In this document: piece by piece, positions 31,595-40,587 of the stretch
How positions within the stretch are numbered: the first letter of the stretch is position 1
Layout of the letters: each line of letters opens with the position of its first letter
Assembly: GCA_963719645.1 (NCBI GenBank)
Contig: CAVRCT010000008.1
Location: 48,515-112,514 of the forward strand
DNA: 64,000 bases
Direction of reading: 5' to 3'
From: CAVRCT01 sp963719645
GTDB lineage: Bacteria > Pseudomonadota > Gammaproteobacteria > DSM-16500
Notes under the pieces: generated by a model
The model's input: only the letters and a program-made list of their open reading frames with translations
The model's database searches: none
Told to the model about the DNA's origin: nothing
Translations under genes and position numbers: made by a program

Positions 31595-33199
31595 TTATTC
31601 AACAACAGGAGCTGTCTCAAAGGTATGATAAGGAGGAGGAGTCGGAAGCGTCCATTCTAAACCTGTCGCGCCTTCCCATACTTTCGGGCTCGAAATACGT
31701 TCACCTTTACCTAAGCAAGATTTAATTATGATGTATAAAAATATCAATTGAGAAAATCCAAAGATAAAAGCACCCACCGTACAGATTTGGTTAAAATCGG
31801 TAAATTGCAACGGATAATCTGGAATACGTCGCGGCATTCCCGCTAACCCTAAAAAGTGCATCGGTAAAAATGTTAAATTCATCCCAATCACTGACAACCA
31901 AAAATGCCATTGCCCTAATGTTTCACTGTACATCCGGCCTGTCCATTTCGGTAACCAGTAATAAACCGCCGCAATAATGGTAAACAAGGAGCCAGACACT
32001 AATACATAATGGAAATGTGCCACCACAAAATAACTATCACGATATTGATAATCGCTCGGTGCCAATGCCAGCATCAAGCCAGAAAATCCACCAAAGGTAA
32101 ACATGACTAAAAAACCTAATGCGAACAGCATCGGTGTTTCAAACGTAATAGACCCTTTGAACAAGGTAGCTAACCAGTTGAAAATTTTGATGCCGGTAGG
32201 TACCGCAACTAACATTGTCATATACATAAAAAATAATTGCGCAGCAATCGGTGCACCGGTGGTGAACATATGATGTACCCACACTAAAAAGCCGACCAAT
32301 GCAATCAACACGGTGGCATACACCATGAATTTGTAGCCAAATAATTTTTTGCGTGAAAATGCCGGAATGATTTCAGAAATCACACCAAACCCGGGCAAAA
32401 TCAAAATATAAACTTCTGGATGACCAAAAAACCAAAAGACATGCTGAAAGAGAACAGGATCACCGCCGCCTGCTGCATTAAAAAAACTGGTGTGAAAGTG
32501 GCGATCCATTAACATCATGGTGACACATCCTGCTAACACAGGCATCACTGCTAATAGCAGAAATGCTGTCACTAACCAACTCCAAACAAATAAAGGCATT
32601 TTCATCCAGGTCATGCCAGGCGCACGCATGTTAAATATAGTCACTACAATATTTAATGCCGCCATGATGGAGGATGCACCCATTAAGTGAATCGAGAAAA
32701 TAAAGAAGTCAGTACTTTTAGGGCCATAAATTGTTGAGAGAGGCGCGTAAAACGTCCAACCAAAATCTGGCGCGGGGCCGCTCATCAACATTGTGCTAAT
32801 CAACATGGAAAAAGCAAAGGGTAATAACCAAAAACTCCAATTATTTAACCGCGGCAACGCCATATCCTGTGCGCCTATCATCATTGGAATGAGCCAATTG
32901 GCGAGTCCTGCCATCGCTGGCATGATCACACCAAATACCATGATCAACCCATGCATCGTAGTCATTTGGTTAAAAAATTCAGGATTCACTAACACTTTAC
33001 CCGGCTCAAATAATTCCGCTCGAATCACTAGAGCCATCGTGCCTGCCACAAAGAACATGACTAAGCTTAATAGTAAATAAAGTGTGCCGATGTCTTTATG
33101 GTTTGTCGTAAACACCCAGCGTTTAAATCCACGCTCGGGTCCATGATGATCATCGTGATGATCATGCGCATCATGGCTATGGGCTGCTGCTTCACTCAT
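31595..33199 (-). CDS. coxA: cytochrome c oxidase subunit I
   Basis: The 534-aa catalytic subunit of a haem-copper oxidase, with 12 membrane helices. Visible are the CuB/haem region W-F-F-G-H-P-E-V-Y (with the His-Tyr cross-link pair), V-H-H-M-F, and H-F-H-Y-V-L near helix X carrying the haem a ligands. An M-T-x-H-G haem ligand lies near the N-terminus (T-T-M-H-G-L-I-M). The D-channel pattern supports an A-type enzyme. A His-rich N-terminal stretch (H-D-A-H-D-H-H-D-D-H-H) may reflect copper affinity. GGAGTG lies before the ATG. Co-transcribed with coxB and ctaG, though 231 nt with a palindromic repeat separate it from coxB. Confidence 0.96.
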   Translation of the reverse strand: MSEAAAHSHDAHDHHDDHHGPERGFKRWVFTTNHKDIGTLYLLLSLVMFFVAGTMALVIRAELFEPGKVLVNPEFFNQMTTMHGLIMVFGVIMPAMAGLANWLIPMMIGAQDMALPRLNNWSFWLLPFAFSMLISTMLMSGPAPDFGWTFYAPLSTIYGPKSTDFFIFSIHLMGASSIMAALNIVVTIFNMRAPGMTWMKMPLFVWSWLVTAFLLLAVMPVLAGCVTMMLMDRHFHTSFFNAAGGGDPVLFQHVFWFFGHPEVYILILPGFGVISEIIPAFSRKKLFGYKFMVYATVLIALVGFLVWVHHMFTTGAPIAAQLFFMYMTMLVAVPTGIKIFNWLATLFKGSITFETPMLFALGFLVMFTFGGFSGLMLALAPSDYQYRDSYFVVAHFHYVLVSGSLFTIIAAVYYWLPKWTGRMYSETLGQWHFWLSVIGMNLTFLPMHFLGLAGMPRRIPDYPLQFTDFNQICTVGAFIFGFSQLIFLYIIIKSCLGKGERISSPKVWEGATGLEWTLPTPPPYHTFETAPVVE

Positions 33200-33241
33200 G
33201 GTATCACTCCACTCTTGATTTAATTGTTTCGCTGTAACTTA

Positions 33242-33374
33242 GGCTGTCATCCTGAGCGCTTTTCGCTCCGAAGGATCTCCCGCAAATTTCTGATGCTTCG
33301 CTAAAAATTTTCTTAAGCATCTCGCTGCCACATAGGGAGATCCTTCGGAGCGAAAAGCGCTCAGGATGACAGCC
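33242..33374. repeat. palindromic repeat, GTCATCCTGAGCGC family, copy 1 (in the cox operon)
   Basis: Arms GGCTGTCATCCTGAGCGC... GCTCCGAAGGATCTCCC and complement GGGAGATCCTTCGGAGC... GCGCTCAGGATGACAGCC. A further half copy (GCGCTCAGGATGACAACC) follows at once. Same family as the core at 54870-55004. It separates coxB from coxA. Confidence 0.75.
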
Positions 33375-33430
33375 CTTTCTTAAAGCGCTCAGGATGACAA
33401 CCTTTCCTTATTAAACATCACTCAACGCCG

Positions 33431-34582
33431 CTATTTTTGTCGCGCATTTTCAACATCCTGCGGTTGAGCGACCAGAGGATATTTCTTATTCGTAATAATT
33501 TTTTCATTGCCCCAGGCATGACGCGTGTAAGTAATAATCGCTGCCAGTGTTTTATCATCTAACTGATCACCAAACGCTTGCATCGCCGTGCCGGGTACAC
33601 CGGTTAATACAAATGCAATGTCCGCACGCATCGGGCCTGTAACCACTCGACTCTTCTTGAGAGGCGGGAAAGTGGGTGGTAAACCTAATCCCGTTGTTTG
33701 ATGACACATTGCGCAGGTCTTATCATATTCCACGTGACCTAGCGTCATTAAATCCGCTTCCGTCATGGGCTGCATCTTTTGTTTTTGCGCAGCCGGTGCA
33801 TAACCTTTTTGGACTTGCATGACCCATCGATTAAATTCATCTTGCGAAACAGCTTGAACCACAATCGGCATAAAACCATGATTCACACCGCATAATTCAC
33901 CGCATTGGCCGCGATAGATACCCGGCTTGGTGATATAAATCCAATTCTCATTGATAAAACCTGGAATAGCATCTTGTTTGACCCCTAAATCCGGCACCCA
34001 CCACGCGTGAATCACATCATCCGCTGTGACCAATAACTTCACTTTGGTATTCACGGGGATCATCAACGGCTTATCGACTTCTAATAAAAACCATTCATTT
34101 TTAGGCGCTTTCCCATTAATTTGATCTTGGGGTGTCGCTAATAAACTAAAGTAACTAATCCCTTGATCGAGATATTCATATTTCCACTTCCACTGATAGC
34201 CCGTAATTTTGACAGTTAACGCTGATTTGTCGGTATTGTGGATATGTTGCAAAACAATCGTGGCAGGAATAGCAAGAATCACCAAAATAAGAAAAGGAAT
34301 GGCCGTCCAGAGAATCTCAACCCCTAAGTGCTCGTGAAAATGAGCGGCTTCTGCTCCTTTTGACTTACGGAATTTGATTAATGAATAAATTAATACGCCA
34401 AATACGATGACACCAATGCCGCAACACACATAAAAAGCAGCCATGTGTAACCAGTAAATTTCATGACTAATGGGCGAGACCCCATATGGCATGTTCAACG
34501 GATTCAGCGTCGATGCCGCTTGCGCTGTTATCGCTGAAAAACAAAGAGTTATCAATAAAACCAAGCGACGAATCGTGTGCAT
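33431..34582 (-). CDS. coxB: cytochrome c oxidase subunit II with fused cytochrome c domain (caa3-type)
   Basis: A 383-aa subunit II. A signal peptide (about 1-22) and two membrane helices precede the periplasmic cupredoxin domain. All CuA ligands are present: H192, C227, E229, C231, H235 and M238 (G-Q-C-G-E-L-C-G-x-x-H-G-F-M). An aromatic W-K-W-K-Y patch for electron entry is at about 131-135. A C-terminal cytochrome c domain follows with C290-A-M-C293-H294 and likely axial M334, so the enzyme is a caa3-type oxidase able to accept electrons through its own haem c. First gene of the minus-strand operon. Confidence 0.95.
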   Translation of the reverse strand: MHTIRRLVLLITLCFSAITAQAASTLNPLNMPYGVSPISHEIYWLHMAAFYVCCGIGVIVFGVLIYSLIKFRKSKGAEAAHFHEHLGVEILWTAIPFLILVILAIPATIVLQHIHNTDKSALTVKITGYQWKWKYEYLDQGISYFSLLATPQDQINGKAPKNEWFLLEVDKPLMIPVNTKVKLLVTADDVIHAWWVPDLGVKQDAIPGFINENWIYITKPGIYRGQCGELCGVNHGFMPIVVQAVSQDEFNRWVMQVQKGYAPAAQKQKMQPMTEADLMTLGHVEYDKTCAMCHQTTGLGLPPTFPPLKKSRVVTGPMRADIAFVLTGVPGTAMQAFGDQLDDKTLAAIITYTRHAWGNEKIITNKKYPLVAQPQDVENARQK

Positions 34583-34745
34583 AGCAAAACCTTATTCAGC
34601 ATTTTTATGATTAACTGTATGAGAAGGACATAAAACCGAACATTAGAACACATTTTCTGAATAACACAAGTTCTTGGATGGAAATTTTTAATGATCCAGC
34701 CGTCCATTGAAAAGACGTTGTTGCATAATTCGCCTGCTTTCAAAC

Positions 34746-34838
34746 AGAGCCACGACCGTCAGGGAGTATCACGCATCTTGAATTAATATAGGCAAAAACT
34801 GAGTCGCCGGTGATCGCTCCCTGACGGTCGCGGCTCAG
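34746..34838. repeat. palindromic repeat, GAGCCGCGACC family, copy 3
   Basis: Arms AGAGCCACGACCGTCAGGGAG and CTCCCTGACGGTCGCGGCTC with a divergent middle. It lies in the 380-bp region between divergent coxB and the tetrahaem cytochrome gene. The rest of that region shows only the promoter described next. Confidence 0.7.
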
Positions 34839-34886
34839 ATCAAAACATCCCCCGCAACAAGCAGCCGGTTTATTTAAACCACCAGC

Positions 34887-34914
34887 TTGTACATTCCTCC
34901 CAATTCACTATAAA
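34887..34914 (+). promoter_or_regulatory. promoter of the tetrahaem cytochrome c gene
   Basis: TTGTAC (34887-34892), a 16-nt spacer and TATAAA (34909-34914). The first in-frame ATG (34915) abuts this -10 box and therefore cannot be the start; transcription would begin near 34921. Confidence 0.6.
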
Positions 34915-34962
34915 ATGTTGCCCCTTACGCATTTAGAAATAACACTATTAAGGATCCCTCTT

Positions 34963-36534
34963 GTGAAAAGGCTAATCCAGAAGTTTTTAGCAAATAAAAA
35001 ACTCTCCGTACCGGTCGGTATTATTTTCGCTGCCCTTGTTTGCGCAGGCATTTATACAATCGTTGGCATCAACCAAAACGTAGAACAAATGACGGAAGCC
35101 AACAGTGATCAAGCCGCTCCTTACTTTCCAACCTATCCGACAACGAACACCCAAGGCAAAGATCCTAGTCTGATTAAACGCGGGGAATATCTGACCAAAG
35201 CCGGTGACTGCATGGCATGTCATACGAATACGCCAGAGCACGGCAAACCATTTGCGGGCGGCTTGCCGATGCAAACACCGTTCGGTACCATCTATTCACC
35301 CAATATTACACCTGATAAAGAAACAGGATTAGGCAACTGGACAGAAGACGATTTCATCAAAGCCATGCATAAAGGCATCTCACCCCAAGGTTATTACTAT
35401 TACCCTGCTTTCCCTTACTTGTACTTTAGCAAAGTCTCTGTCGATGATTTAAAAGCGATTAAAGCTTACTTAGACAGCATTCCTGCTGTTCAGCAAGAAA
35501 ATCGGGCCAATGCAATGGTGTGGCCATTCAATCGTCGTCTCTTGCAATTACCTTGGCGCTTAATGTTCTTTCATCCGAATACAACTTATATCGCAGTCCC
35601 CGAAGCATCCGCCGAATGGAAACGTGGCGAATATCTTGTAGAAGGCTTAGGCCATTGCGCAATGTGCCACACACCTTCTTATCATATTTTCTCTGAAACA
35701 TTATCGTTAGGTGCCCCCATTCAAAAGTACAATTTAACCGGCACCAAAATTCAAGGTTATTTAGCGCCCAACATCACTAAAACAAATTTGGCGAAAGTCT
35801 CTAACCAAGACATTATCGATGTCTTCACCAAAGATAAATTAATTGGCGGCGGCAACATTGAAGGGCCTATGCTGGAAGTGAATCATGACAGTTTACGTTA
35901 TTTGTCTGAATCCGATTTGAATGCCATCGCAACCTATCTCCGTTCGGTGCAAAGCAAAACGCCTCCCAAGCCACGCGGCGGAGCAGGCAAAGCCACTTAT
36001 GAAACCTATTGTTCAGGTTGTCATGCAACCGGTGCAGGCGGCGCGCCGAAATATGCTGATGCCATGAGCTGGACGCCGATCTTGAAAAATGGCATGCCGC
36101 AAACCTATACCAATGCAATAAAAGGCATCGGAGGCATGCCTGCAAAAGGAACGTGTCTTTCATGCAGTGATGATGAAATCAAACAAGCTGTCGATTACAT
36201 GGTTGCATCCGTCACAACCGTCGGTGGCAAATTACCAAATATCAAACCGTTGAAGCGCTTGACGGTGGCCGATGGTAAACGCATTTATGACAATAATTGC
36301 AGCGTATGTCATAATTCAGGCTTTAATAATGCGCCCAAACTCGGCGATAAAGAAACCTGGAAGCCTATTGTGGCTGGCGGTTTCTTAAATGCCTATGAAG
36401 ATGTTGTTTCAGGTCAAGGTGGACATCCCGCTCATGGCGCATGCCCAACGTGTAATGATGCTGAATTAATCGCTGCGGTGAAATACATGATGCAACAAAG
36501 CGCGACATCGACGGAAAATTTTGACTTGTGGTAA
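34963..36534 (+). CDS. tetrahaem c-type cytochrome: dihaem dehydrogenase-subunit-like part plus two cytochrome c5 domains
   Basis: A 523-aa periplasmic, membrane-anchored cytochrome. GTG 34963 is chosen because AAGGA stands 8 nt upstream and the earlier ATG (34915) abuts the promoter -10 box. A membrane anchor lies at about residues 15-37. Four C-x-x-C-H sites are at residues 83 (CMACH), 232 (CAMCH), 350 (CSGCH) and 446 (CSVCH). The first half (about 65-345), with N-I-T-P-D-x-x-T-G-L-G-x-W-x-x-x-D-F, resembles cytochrome subunits of alcohol/gluconate dehydrogenases. The last two domains are cytochrome c5-like, each with an extra Cys pair. In the fourth domain the axial M-P-A-x-G is H488-P-A-H-G, suggesting bis-His coordination and lower potential. 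No partner dehydrogenase is adjacent, so it probably feeds the caa3 oxidase. Confidence 0.85.
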   Translation: MKRLIQKFLANKKLSVPVGIIFAALVCAGIYTIVGINQNVEQMTEANSDQAAPYFPTYPTTNTQGKDPSLIKRGEYLTKAGDCMACHTNTPEHGKPFAGGLPMQTPFGTIYSPNITPDKETGLGNWTEDDFIKAMHKGISPQGYYYYPAFPYLYFSKVSVDDLKAIKAYLDSIPAVQQENRANAMVWPFNRRLLQLPWRLMFFHPNTTYIAVPEASAEWKRGEYLVEGLGHCAMCHTPSYHIFSETLSLGAPIQKYNLTGTKIQGYLAPNITKTNLAKVSNQDIIDVFTKDKLIGGGNIEGPMLEVNHDSLRYLSESDLNAIATYLRSVQSKTPPKPRGGAGKATYETYCSGCHATGAGGAPKYADAMSWTPILKNGMPQTYTNAIKGIGGMPAKGTCLSCSDDEIKQAVDYMVASVTTVGGKLPNIKPLKRLTVADGKRIYDNNCSVCHNSGFNNAPKLGDKETWKPIVAGGFLNAYEDVVSGQGGHPAHGACPTCNDAELIAAVKYMMQQSATSTENFDLW

Positions 36535-36560
36535 TTGATGGTTATGGTTAAACGCACTCC

Positions 36561-36678
36561 CTCTGCCGTCATTGCGAGGAGCGTTTTTTGCGACGAAGCA
36601 ATCCAGTTTTTCGGTTGATGCTCAATTTAAAACTGGATTGCTTCGTCGCAAAAAACGCTCCTCGCAATGACGGCAGAG
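36561..36678. repeat. palindromic repeat, CCGTCATTGCGAGGAGCG family
   Basis: Near-perfect inverted repeat of about 118 bp: CTCTGCCGTCATTGCGAGGA ... GAAGCAATCCAGTTTT and complement. It follows the tetrahaem cytochrome stop and precedes coxC. A half copy lies at 14030-14068. Confidence 0.8.
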
Positions 36679-36732
36679 GAGAGGCAAAATGCAATTACCT
36701 TGGCTAAAACGCTTAGAACAAAGAGGATTTAA

Positions 36733-37611
36733 ATGATTCAAAAAAATAAGCAGTACTACTTACCATCTCCTAGCAGTTGGCCCATTAAAGGGTCGATCGC
36801 GCTCATCTCCATCCTAGCGGGAACCGCGAATTGGTTGCATAACATGTGGTATGGGCCTTATATGGTGGGCTTTGGTTTCCTCATGTTGATTTATATGATT
36901 GTGGGCTGGTTTGGTATGGTGATCCGTGAAAACCGCTCAGGCCTTTTGCAAAACGATCAGGTCGACCGCTCATTTCGCTGGTGCATGTGTTGGTTTATTT
37001 TTTCAGAAGTCATGTTTTTTGGCGCTTTTTTCGGAGCTTTATTCTATGTCAGAGCATTCGTCGTACCGGTATTGGGCGGCGCCTCTTCGCATATCATGAG
37101 TCACATTATGCTTTGGCCGAGCTTCCATGCCACTTGGCCGATCATGAGCAATCCGAATCCGGGGCAATTTGTCGCACCGCTTTCGATCATGGAACCGTGG
37201 GGCATTCCAGCCATCAATACCCTTATTCTGTTAACCAGTGGCGTAACCATCACGATTGCACATTGGAGTTTATTAAAAAATCATCGCTTGACGATGTTGA
37301 TTTCTCAAGCAGCAACGGTTTTGTTAGGCATCTCATTCTTATACTTACAAGCCCATGAATACACCATTGCCTATACCGAAAAAGGCTTAACGTTAGGCTC
37401 TGGCATCTACGGCACCACCTTTTTCATGCTAACCGGTTTCCACGGATTACACGTGACGATTGGTACCATTGGTTTGATCGCGATTTTATACCGCATGTTG
37501 CGCAATGATTTTAACCCTCACAATCATTTCGCCTTCGAAGCCGTGTCTTGGTACTGGCATTTTGTCGACGTGGTCTGGTTATTATTATTCGTCTTTGTTT
37601 ATTGGATCTAA
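36733..37611 (+). CDS. coxC: cytochrome c oxidase subunit III
   Basis: A 292-aa seven-helix subunit III. Family marks include F-x-x-S-E-V-M-F-F at helix III, L-x-x-S-G-V-T-I-T-x-A-H (helix IV), H-G-L-H-V-x-x-G near 237, and the C-terminal W-Y-W-H-F-V-D-V-V-W-L. It stabilises subunit I and supports proton uptake. It lies outside the coxB-coxA-ctaG operon, on the opposite strand downstream of a cytochrome gene and a palindromic repeat, which suggests rearrangement of the ancestral operon. Confidence 0.95.
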   Translation: MIQKNKQYYLPSPSSWPIKGSIALISILAGTANWLHNMWYGPYMVGFGFLMLIYMIVGWFGMVIRENRSGLLQNDQVDRSFRWCMCWFIFSEVMFFGAFFGALFYVRAFVVPVLGGASSHIMSHIMLWPSFHATWPIMSNPNPGQFVAPLSIMEPWGIPAINTLILLTSGVTITIAHWSLLKNHRLTMLISQAATVLLGISFLYLQAHEYTIAYTEKGLTLGSGIYGTTFFMLTGFHGLHVTIGTIGLIAILYRMLRNDFNPHNHFAFEAVSWYWHFVDVVWLLLFVFVYWI

Positions 37612-37624
37612 TTATCTAAAACTT

Positions 37625-38032
37625 ATGCCTACCTTGCTGGTTCAGTTGATTAAATGCATTCACTTGCTTCTAACATTAAGCATTGTAGGCGCTATTTTTT
37701 ATTCATTCGTCGCTGTCTTCAGTCCCCGTTTTGAAACCAAACGCCGTGCCATGGTTATTCGATTAAATAAAGGGTTAGTTGGTTTAATTTTTTTTGCCGG
37801 GTTAACGGGCGCTTTGTTAATTTACCCCAGACATTTTTCATTGCAAACGCCATGGATCCAAGCCGCTTTCTTATTGGTATCTGTCTGTTGGGTTGTGCTG
37901 CTTGGCTTACTGGCTATTCGCCATAAAACCTATTATCGCTGGGTCTGCGGCTTCGTTTATGTGTTATTGATTCTAATCTTAATCGGCGTGATTCATGATG
38001 CCGTTACCAAAACCACTTTTATTTTCTCCTAA
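37625..38032 (+). CDS. four-helix membrane protein (135 aa), CopD/SirB2-like
   Basis: Starts at ATG 37625, 13 nt after coxC's stop, so probably co-transcribed. Four hydrophobic helices are predicted (about residues 8-30, 50-68, 77-97 and 107-127), with a conserved-looking H13 in the first and H124 at the end. The pattern I-K-x-I-H-L-L-L-T-L-S-I-V-G-A resembles small CopD/SirB2-type membrane proteins of oxidase loci, which are thought to bind haem or copper. Family assignment is tentative. A longer open frame from 37505 overlaps coxC and is not used. Confidence 0.65.
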   Translation: MPTLLVQLIKCIHLLLTLSIVGAIFYSFVAVFSPRFETKRRAMVIRLNKGLVGLIFFAGLTGALLIYPRHFSLQTPWIQAAFLLVSVCWVVLLGLLAIRHKTYYRWVCGFVYVLLILILIGVIHDAVTKTTFIFS

Positions 38033-38110
38033 TGTTTCCTTCCTATTTCAGAGAAAATATGGTAACTTTTAGCTCATTTTTTAATAGGTTAACTTCTTAA
38101 AATCGACCGC

Positions 38111-38560
38111 ATGTCTTACGATTACTTTAAAATTTTTCATATCATCAGCGCCGCATTGCTGTTAACCAGCATGACCTACTGCTTCAGTTTATGGCGCGGG
38201 ATGAATTCCGAACGAGTGGCATCGACCACGCAACGCATTCAACAGCAAACGTGGTTAATCATTTTACCCGCCGCGATGGTGCAGTTAGCCACGGGATTCA
38301 CCATGATCAGTTTGAATCATTATGAGATGAGTGAACTCTGGTTAAGCGGCAGTGTGATTGGATTTATGGTGGTGATTGGCGGTTGGTTCGGTTTCGTTTA
38401 TTTTTTGATGCTCGCGCAACAATTGGTGAGCAATCACTCGCACCGCCATCAACTGATCGTGCGATTGCAATTTTTCCGACGCATTCAATCCATCATGCTC
38501 GCGATTTGTGGTCTTGCTATCGTGAGTATGGTTTTTTTGATGGCTAACAAAGTGACCTAA
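38111..38560 (+). CDS. DUF2269-like integral membrane protein (149 aa)
   Basis: Four predicted helices. The N-terminus Y-F-K-I-F-H-I-I-S-A-A-L-L-L places a His (H10) at the start of TM1, as in the DUF2269 family. A basic loop precedes TM2, and TM3 and TM4 flank Q-Q-L-V-S-N-H-S-H-R-H. Function unknown; such proteins often accompany cytochrome genes. It ends 4 nt before ccmA, so may be co-transcribed with the ccm genes. Confidence 0.65.
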   Translation: MSYDYFKIFHIISAALLLTSMTYCFSLWRGMNSERVASTTQRIQQQTWLIILPAAMVQLATGFTMISLNHYEMSELWLSGSVIGFMVVIGGWFGFVYFLMLAQQLVSNHSHRHQLIVRLQFFRRIQSIMLAICGLAIVSMVFLMANKVT

Positions 38561-38564
38561 CTTT

Positions 38565-39185
38565 ATGTTCTCTTTCCTTGCAGCGCAGCCATTATCTTTC
38601 GAACGCAATCATGTCTGTCTTTTTACGAACATTCAGTTTGCTTTAGCCAACGGCGAGTTATTGCAATTACGCGGTGCAAATGGCAGCGGCAAATCCACGC
38701 TACTTCGAATCCTTGCAGGCTTCATCGAACCTTCTGACGGTGAAGTGCATTGGCATGGCAAATCCATTCACGCTGAAAATGAAGCGTACAATCCGCACTA
38801 TGTCGGACATCAAAATGCGTTACAACCCTATCTCTCTGTCACGGAAAATTTACAGTTTGCCGCAGCATTACGGGGTCAACGTGTCACATCGTCTGAATTA
38901 ACCGGTGCATTAAAGAAAGTGGGGTTGTCTGCGCAACAAAACATGTCTGCTATCCAGTTATCCGCTGGCCAAGCCCGTCGACTTTGTTTAGCCAAATTAA
39001 TTCTCCAGCCGAGTCCGATTTGGTTGTTAGATGAACCTGCGACAGCATTGGATGCGGAGGGCAATGCGCTATTGAATGGTTTCATCCAAGAACAATTAAA
39101 CCAAGGGGGCATCGTTATTTTAGCGACGCATTCAGAGTGTAATATCTCTTCTCAAACCATTTGGCTAGGTAGACACCATGGGTAA
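38565..39185 (+). CDS. ccmA: haem exporter ATP-binding protein CcmA
   Basis: A 206-aa ABC ATPase. Walker A G-A-N-G-S-G-K-S (residues 37-44), signature L-S-A-G-Q-A-R-R, and Walker B I-W-L-L-D-E-P with the following A-T-A-L-D loop are intact; a late H (T-H-S) is the switch histidine. With CcmB, CcmC and CcmD it releases haem-loaded CcmE for covalent haem attachment to cytochromes c. First of the ccm series; overlaps ccmB by 8 nt. Confidence 0.93.
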   Translation: MFSFLAAQPLSFERNHVCLFTNIQFALANGELLQLRGANGSGKSTLLRILAGFIEPSDGEVHWHGKSIHAENEAYNPHYVGHQNALQPYLSVTENLQFAAALRGQRVTSSELTGALKKVGLSAQQNMSAIQLSAGQARRLCLAKLILQPSPIWLLDEPATALDAEGNALLNGFIQEQLNQGGIVILATHSECNISSQTIWLGRHHG

Positions 39186-39849
39186 TCCATTCTTCATCCT
39201 GCTGCGCCATGACTTGTTAGGAACATTCCGGCATGCTTTTTCGTGGCTCACGCCGTTATTGTTTTTTGTCATTGTTGTTTGCCTATTCCCATTAGCCATT
39301 ACGCCGGATCCCATGTTATTGCATCAAATTGCACCGGGTATCATTTGGGTCGCTGCCCTCTTAGCGATTTTAATTTCGATGGGTCAGTTATTTCGGCAAG
39401 AGGCTGACAATGGTTGTTTGGCACAATGGTTATTAAGCCCATACCCGCTCACACTCCTCGTCAGCGTCAAAATCATCAGCCATTGGCTAACGCATTGCTT
39501 GCCGCTTATCTTGATTAGCCCCTTGCTGGGAATTTTGTTAAACTTGGGCGCTGAAGAAGAGTTCGCTCTCATCATGACACTATTGCTCGGTACGCCCGTA
39601 TTCAGTTTGTTGGGAGCAATAGGCGCCGGTCTTGTGGTAGGCATTCGAGGATCGGGATTATTGCTGCCGATCTTAATTATGCCGCTTTATATCCCCATTT
39701 TAATTTTTGGGACAGGGACAATCCTTGCCGCCAGTATGCATCAAGCACTGGCTGGCTATTTTGCTATCATGGCGGCCTTCTTATTATTTAGTATTGCATT
39801 TGCACCCTTGTTAACAGGGGTTGCGCTGCGAATTGGAGTAGAACAATAA
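39178..39849 (+). CDS. ccmB: haem exporter permease CcmB
   Basis: A 223-aa six-helix membrane protein of the CcmABCD complex. Family features include F-F-I-L-L-R-H-D-L-L at the N-terminus, L-F-R-Q-E-A-D-N-G-x-L-x-Q-W-L-L and P-L-Y-I-P-I-L-I-F-G. The stop codon is immediately followed by the ccmC ATG (39850). The length fits the family. Confidence 0.93.
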   Translation: MGNPFFILLRHDLLGTFRHAFSWLTPLLFFVIVVCLFPLAITPDPMLLHQIAPGIIWVAALLAILISMGQLFRQEADNGCLAQWLLSPYPLTLLVSVKIISHWLTHCLPLILISPLLGILLNLGAEEEFALIMTLLLGTPVFSLLGAIGAGLVVGIRGSGLLLPILIMPLYIPILIFGTGTILAASMHQALAGYFAIMAAFLLFSIAFAPLLTGVALRIGVEQ

Positions 39850-40587
39850 ATGTGGACTTGGCTAGCACAACGCTTTTTAGCGCCAAAATCATTTTACGCG
39901 AATACAAGCCGCCTCTTGCCTTGGCTGCTCTGCGCATTTTTACTGACGTTCGGTTATGGGTTGATTGCCGGATTATTTTTAGCGCCGGCTGACTATCAAC
40001 AAGGGGACGGCTTTCGAATTATCTATGTGCACGTACCCAGCGCATTCACCGCCATGGCGATTTATGCGGGAATGGCGTGTTGTGCATTGATCACGTTGGT
40101 GTGGCGCGTCAAAATAGCGGCCATTTGCATGTCTGAGAGTGCACCCATCGGGGCATCGTTTACCTTCTTGGCCTTAGTCACCGGTTCAATTTGGGGCAAA
40201 CCCATGTGGGGAACTTGGTGGATTTGGGATGCGCGATTAACATCGGTATTGGTGTTGTTTTTTTTATACATTGGGTTTATCGCGTTGCAGTCGGTGATTG
40301 CGGATCAAACTCGCCGAGAACGTGCCAGTGCTGTGTTAGCGATTGTCGGAGTGATTAATTTACCGATTATTCATTATTCTGTCATTTGGTGGAATACCTT
40401 GCATCAAGGCCCGACCATTAGCAAATTTGCTGCGCCTTCAATTGCGCCTGCCATGTTACATCCTTTGTTAGCGATGATTGGCGCATTTTTCTTATTTTAT
40501 GCAGTCGTACTGTTGCTGCGTGTGCGCAATCAAATTTTATGGCGTGAACAAAAAAGTCAATGGGTGAAAGAGGTGCTCTCATGCTAA
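39850..40587 (+). CDS. ccmC: haem handling protein CcmC
   Basis: A 245-aa six-helix protein of the HHP family. The tryptophan-rich periplasmic motif W-G-T-W-W-I-W-D (residues 120-127) binds haem. Likely axial histidines lie at H61 (V-H-V-P-S) and in I-I-H-Y-S-V. It loads haem onto CcmE. It overlaps ccmD by 7 nt. Confidence 0.95.
   Translation: MWTWLAQRFLAPKSFYANTSRLLPWLLCAFLLTFGYGLIAGLFLAPADYQQGDGFRIIYVHVPSAFTAMAIYAGMACCALITLVWRVKIAAICMSESAPIGASFTFLALVTGSIWGKPMWGTWWIWDARLTSVLVLFFLYIGFIALQSVIADQTRRERASAVLAIVGVINLPIIHYSVIWWNTLHQGPTISKFAAPSIAPAMLHPLLAMIGAFFLFYAVVLLLRVRNQILWREQKSQWVKEVLSC

Noticed and set aside
34915..34962. ATG 34915 as start of the tetrahaem cytochrome
   Set aside because: It abuts the -10 box of a good promoter; GTG 34963 has AAGGA 8 nt upstream and begins just before the membrane anchor.
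37505..37624. Extended start of the four-helix protein inside coxC
   Set aside because: The extension is a shadow of coxC; ATG 37625 begins the hydrophobic protein.
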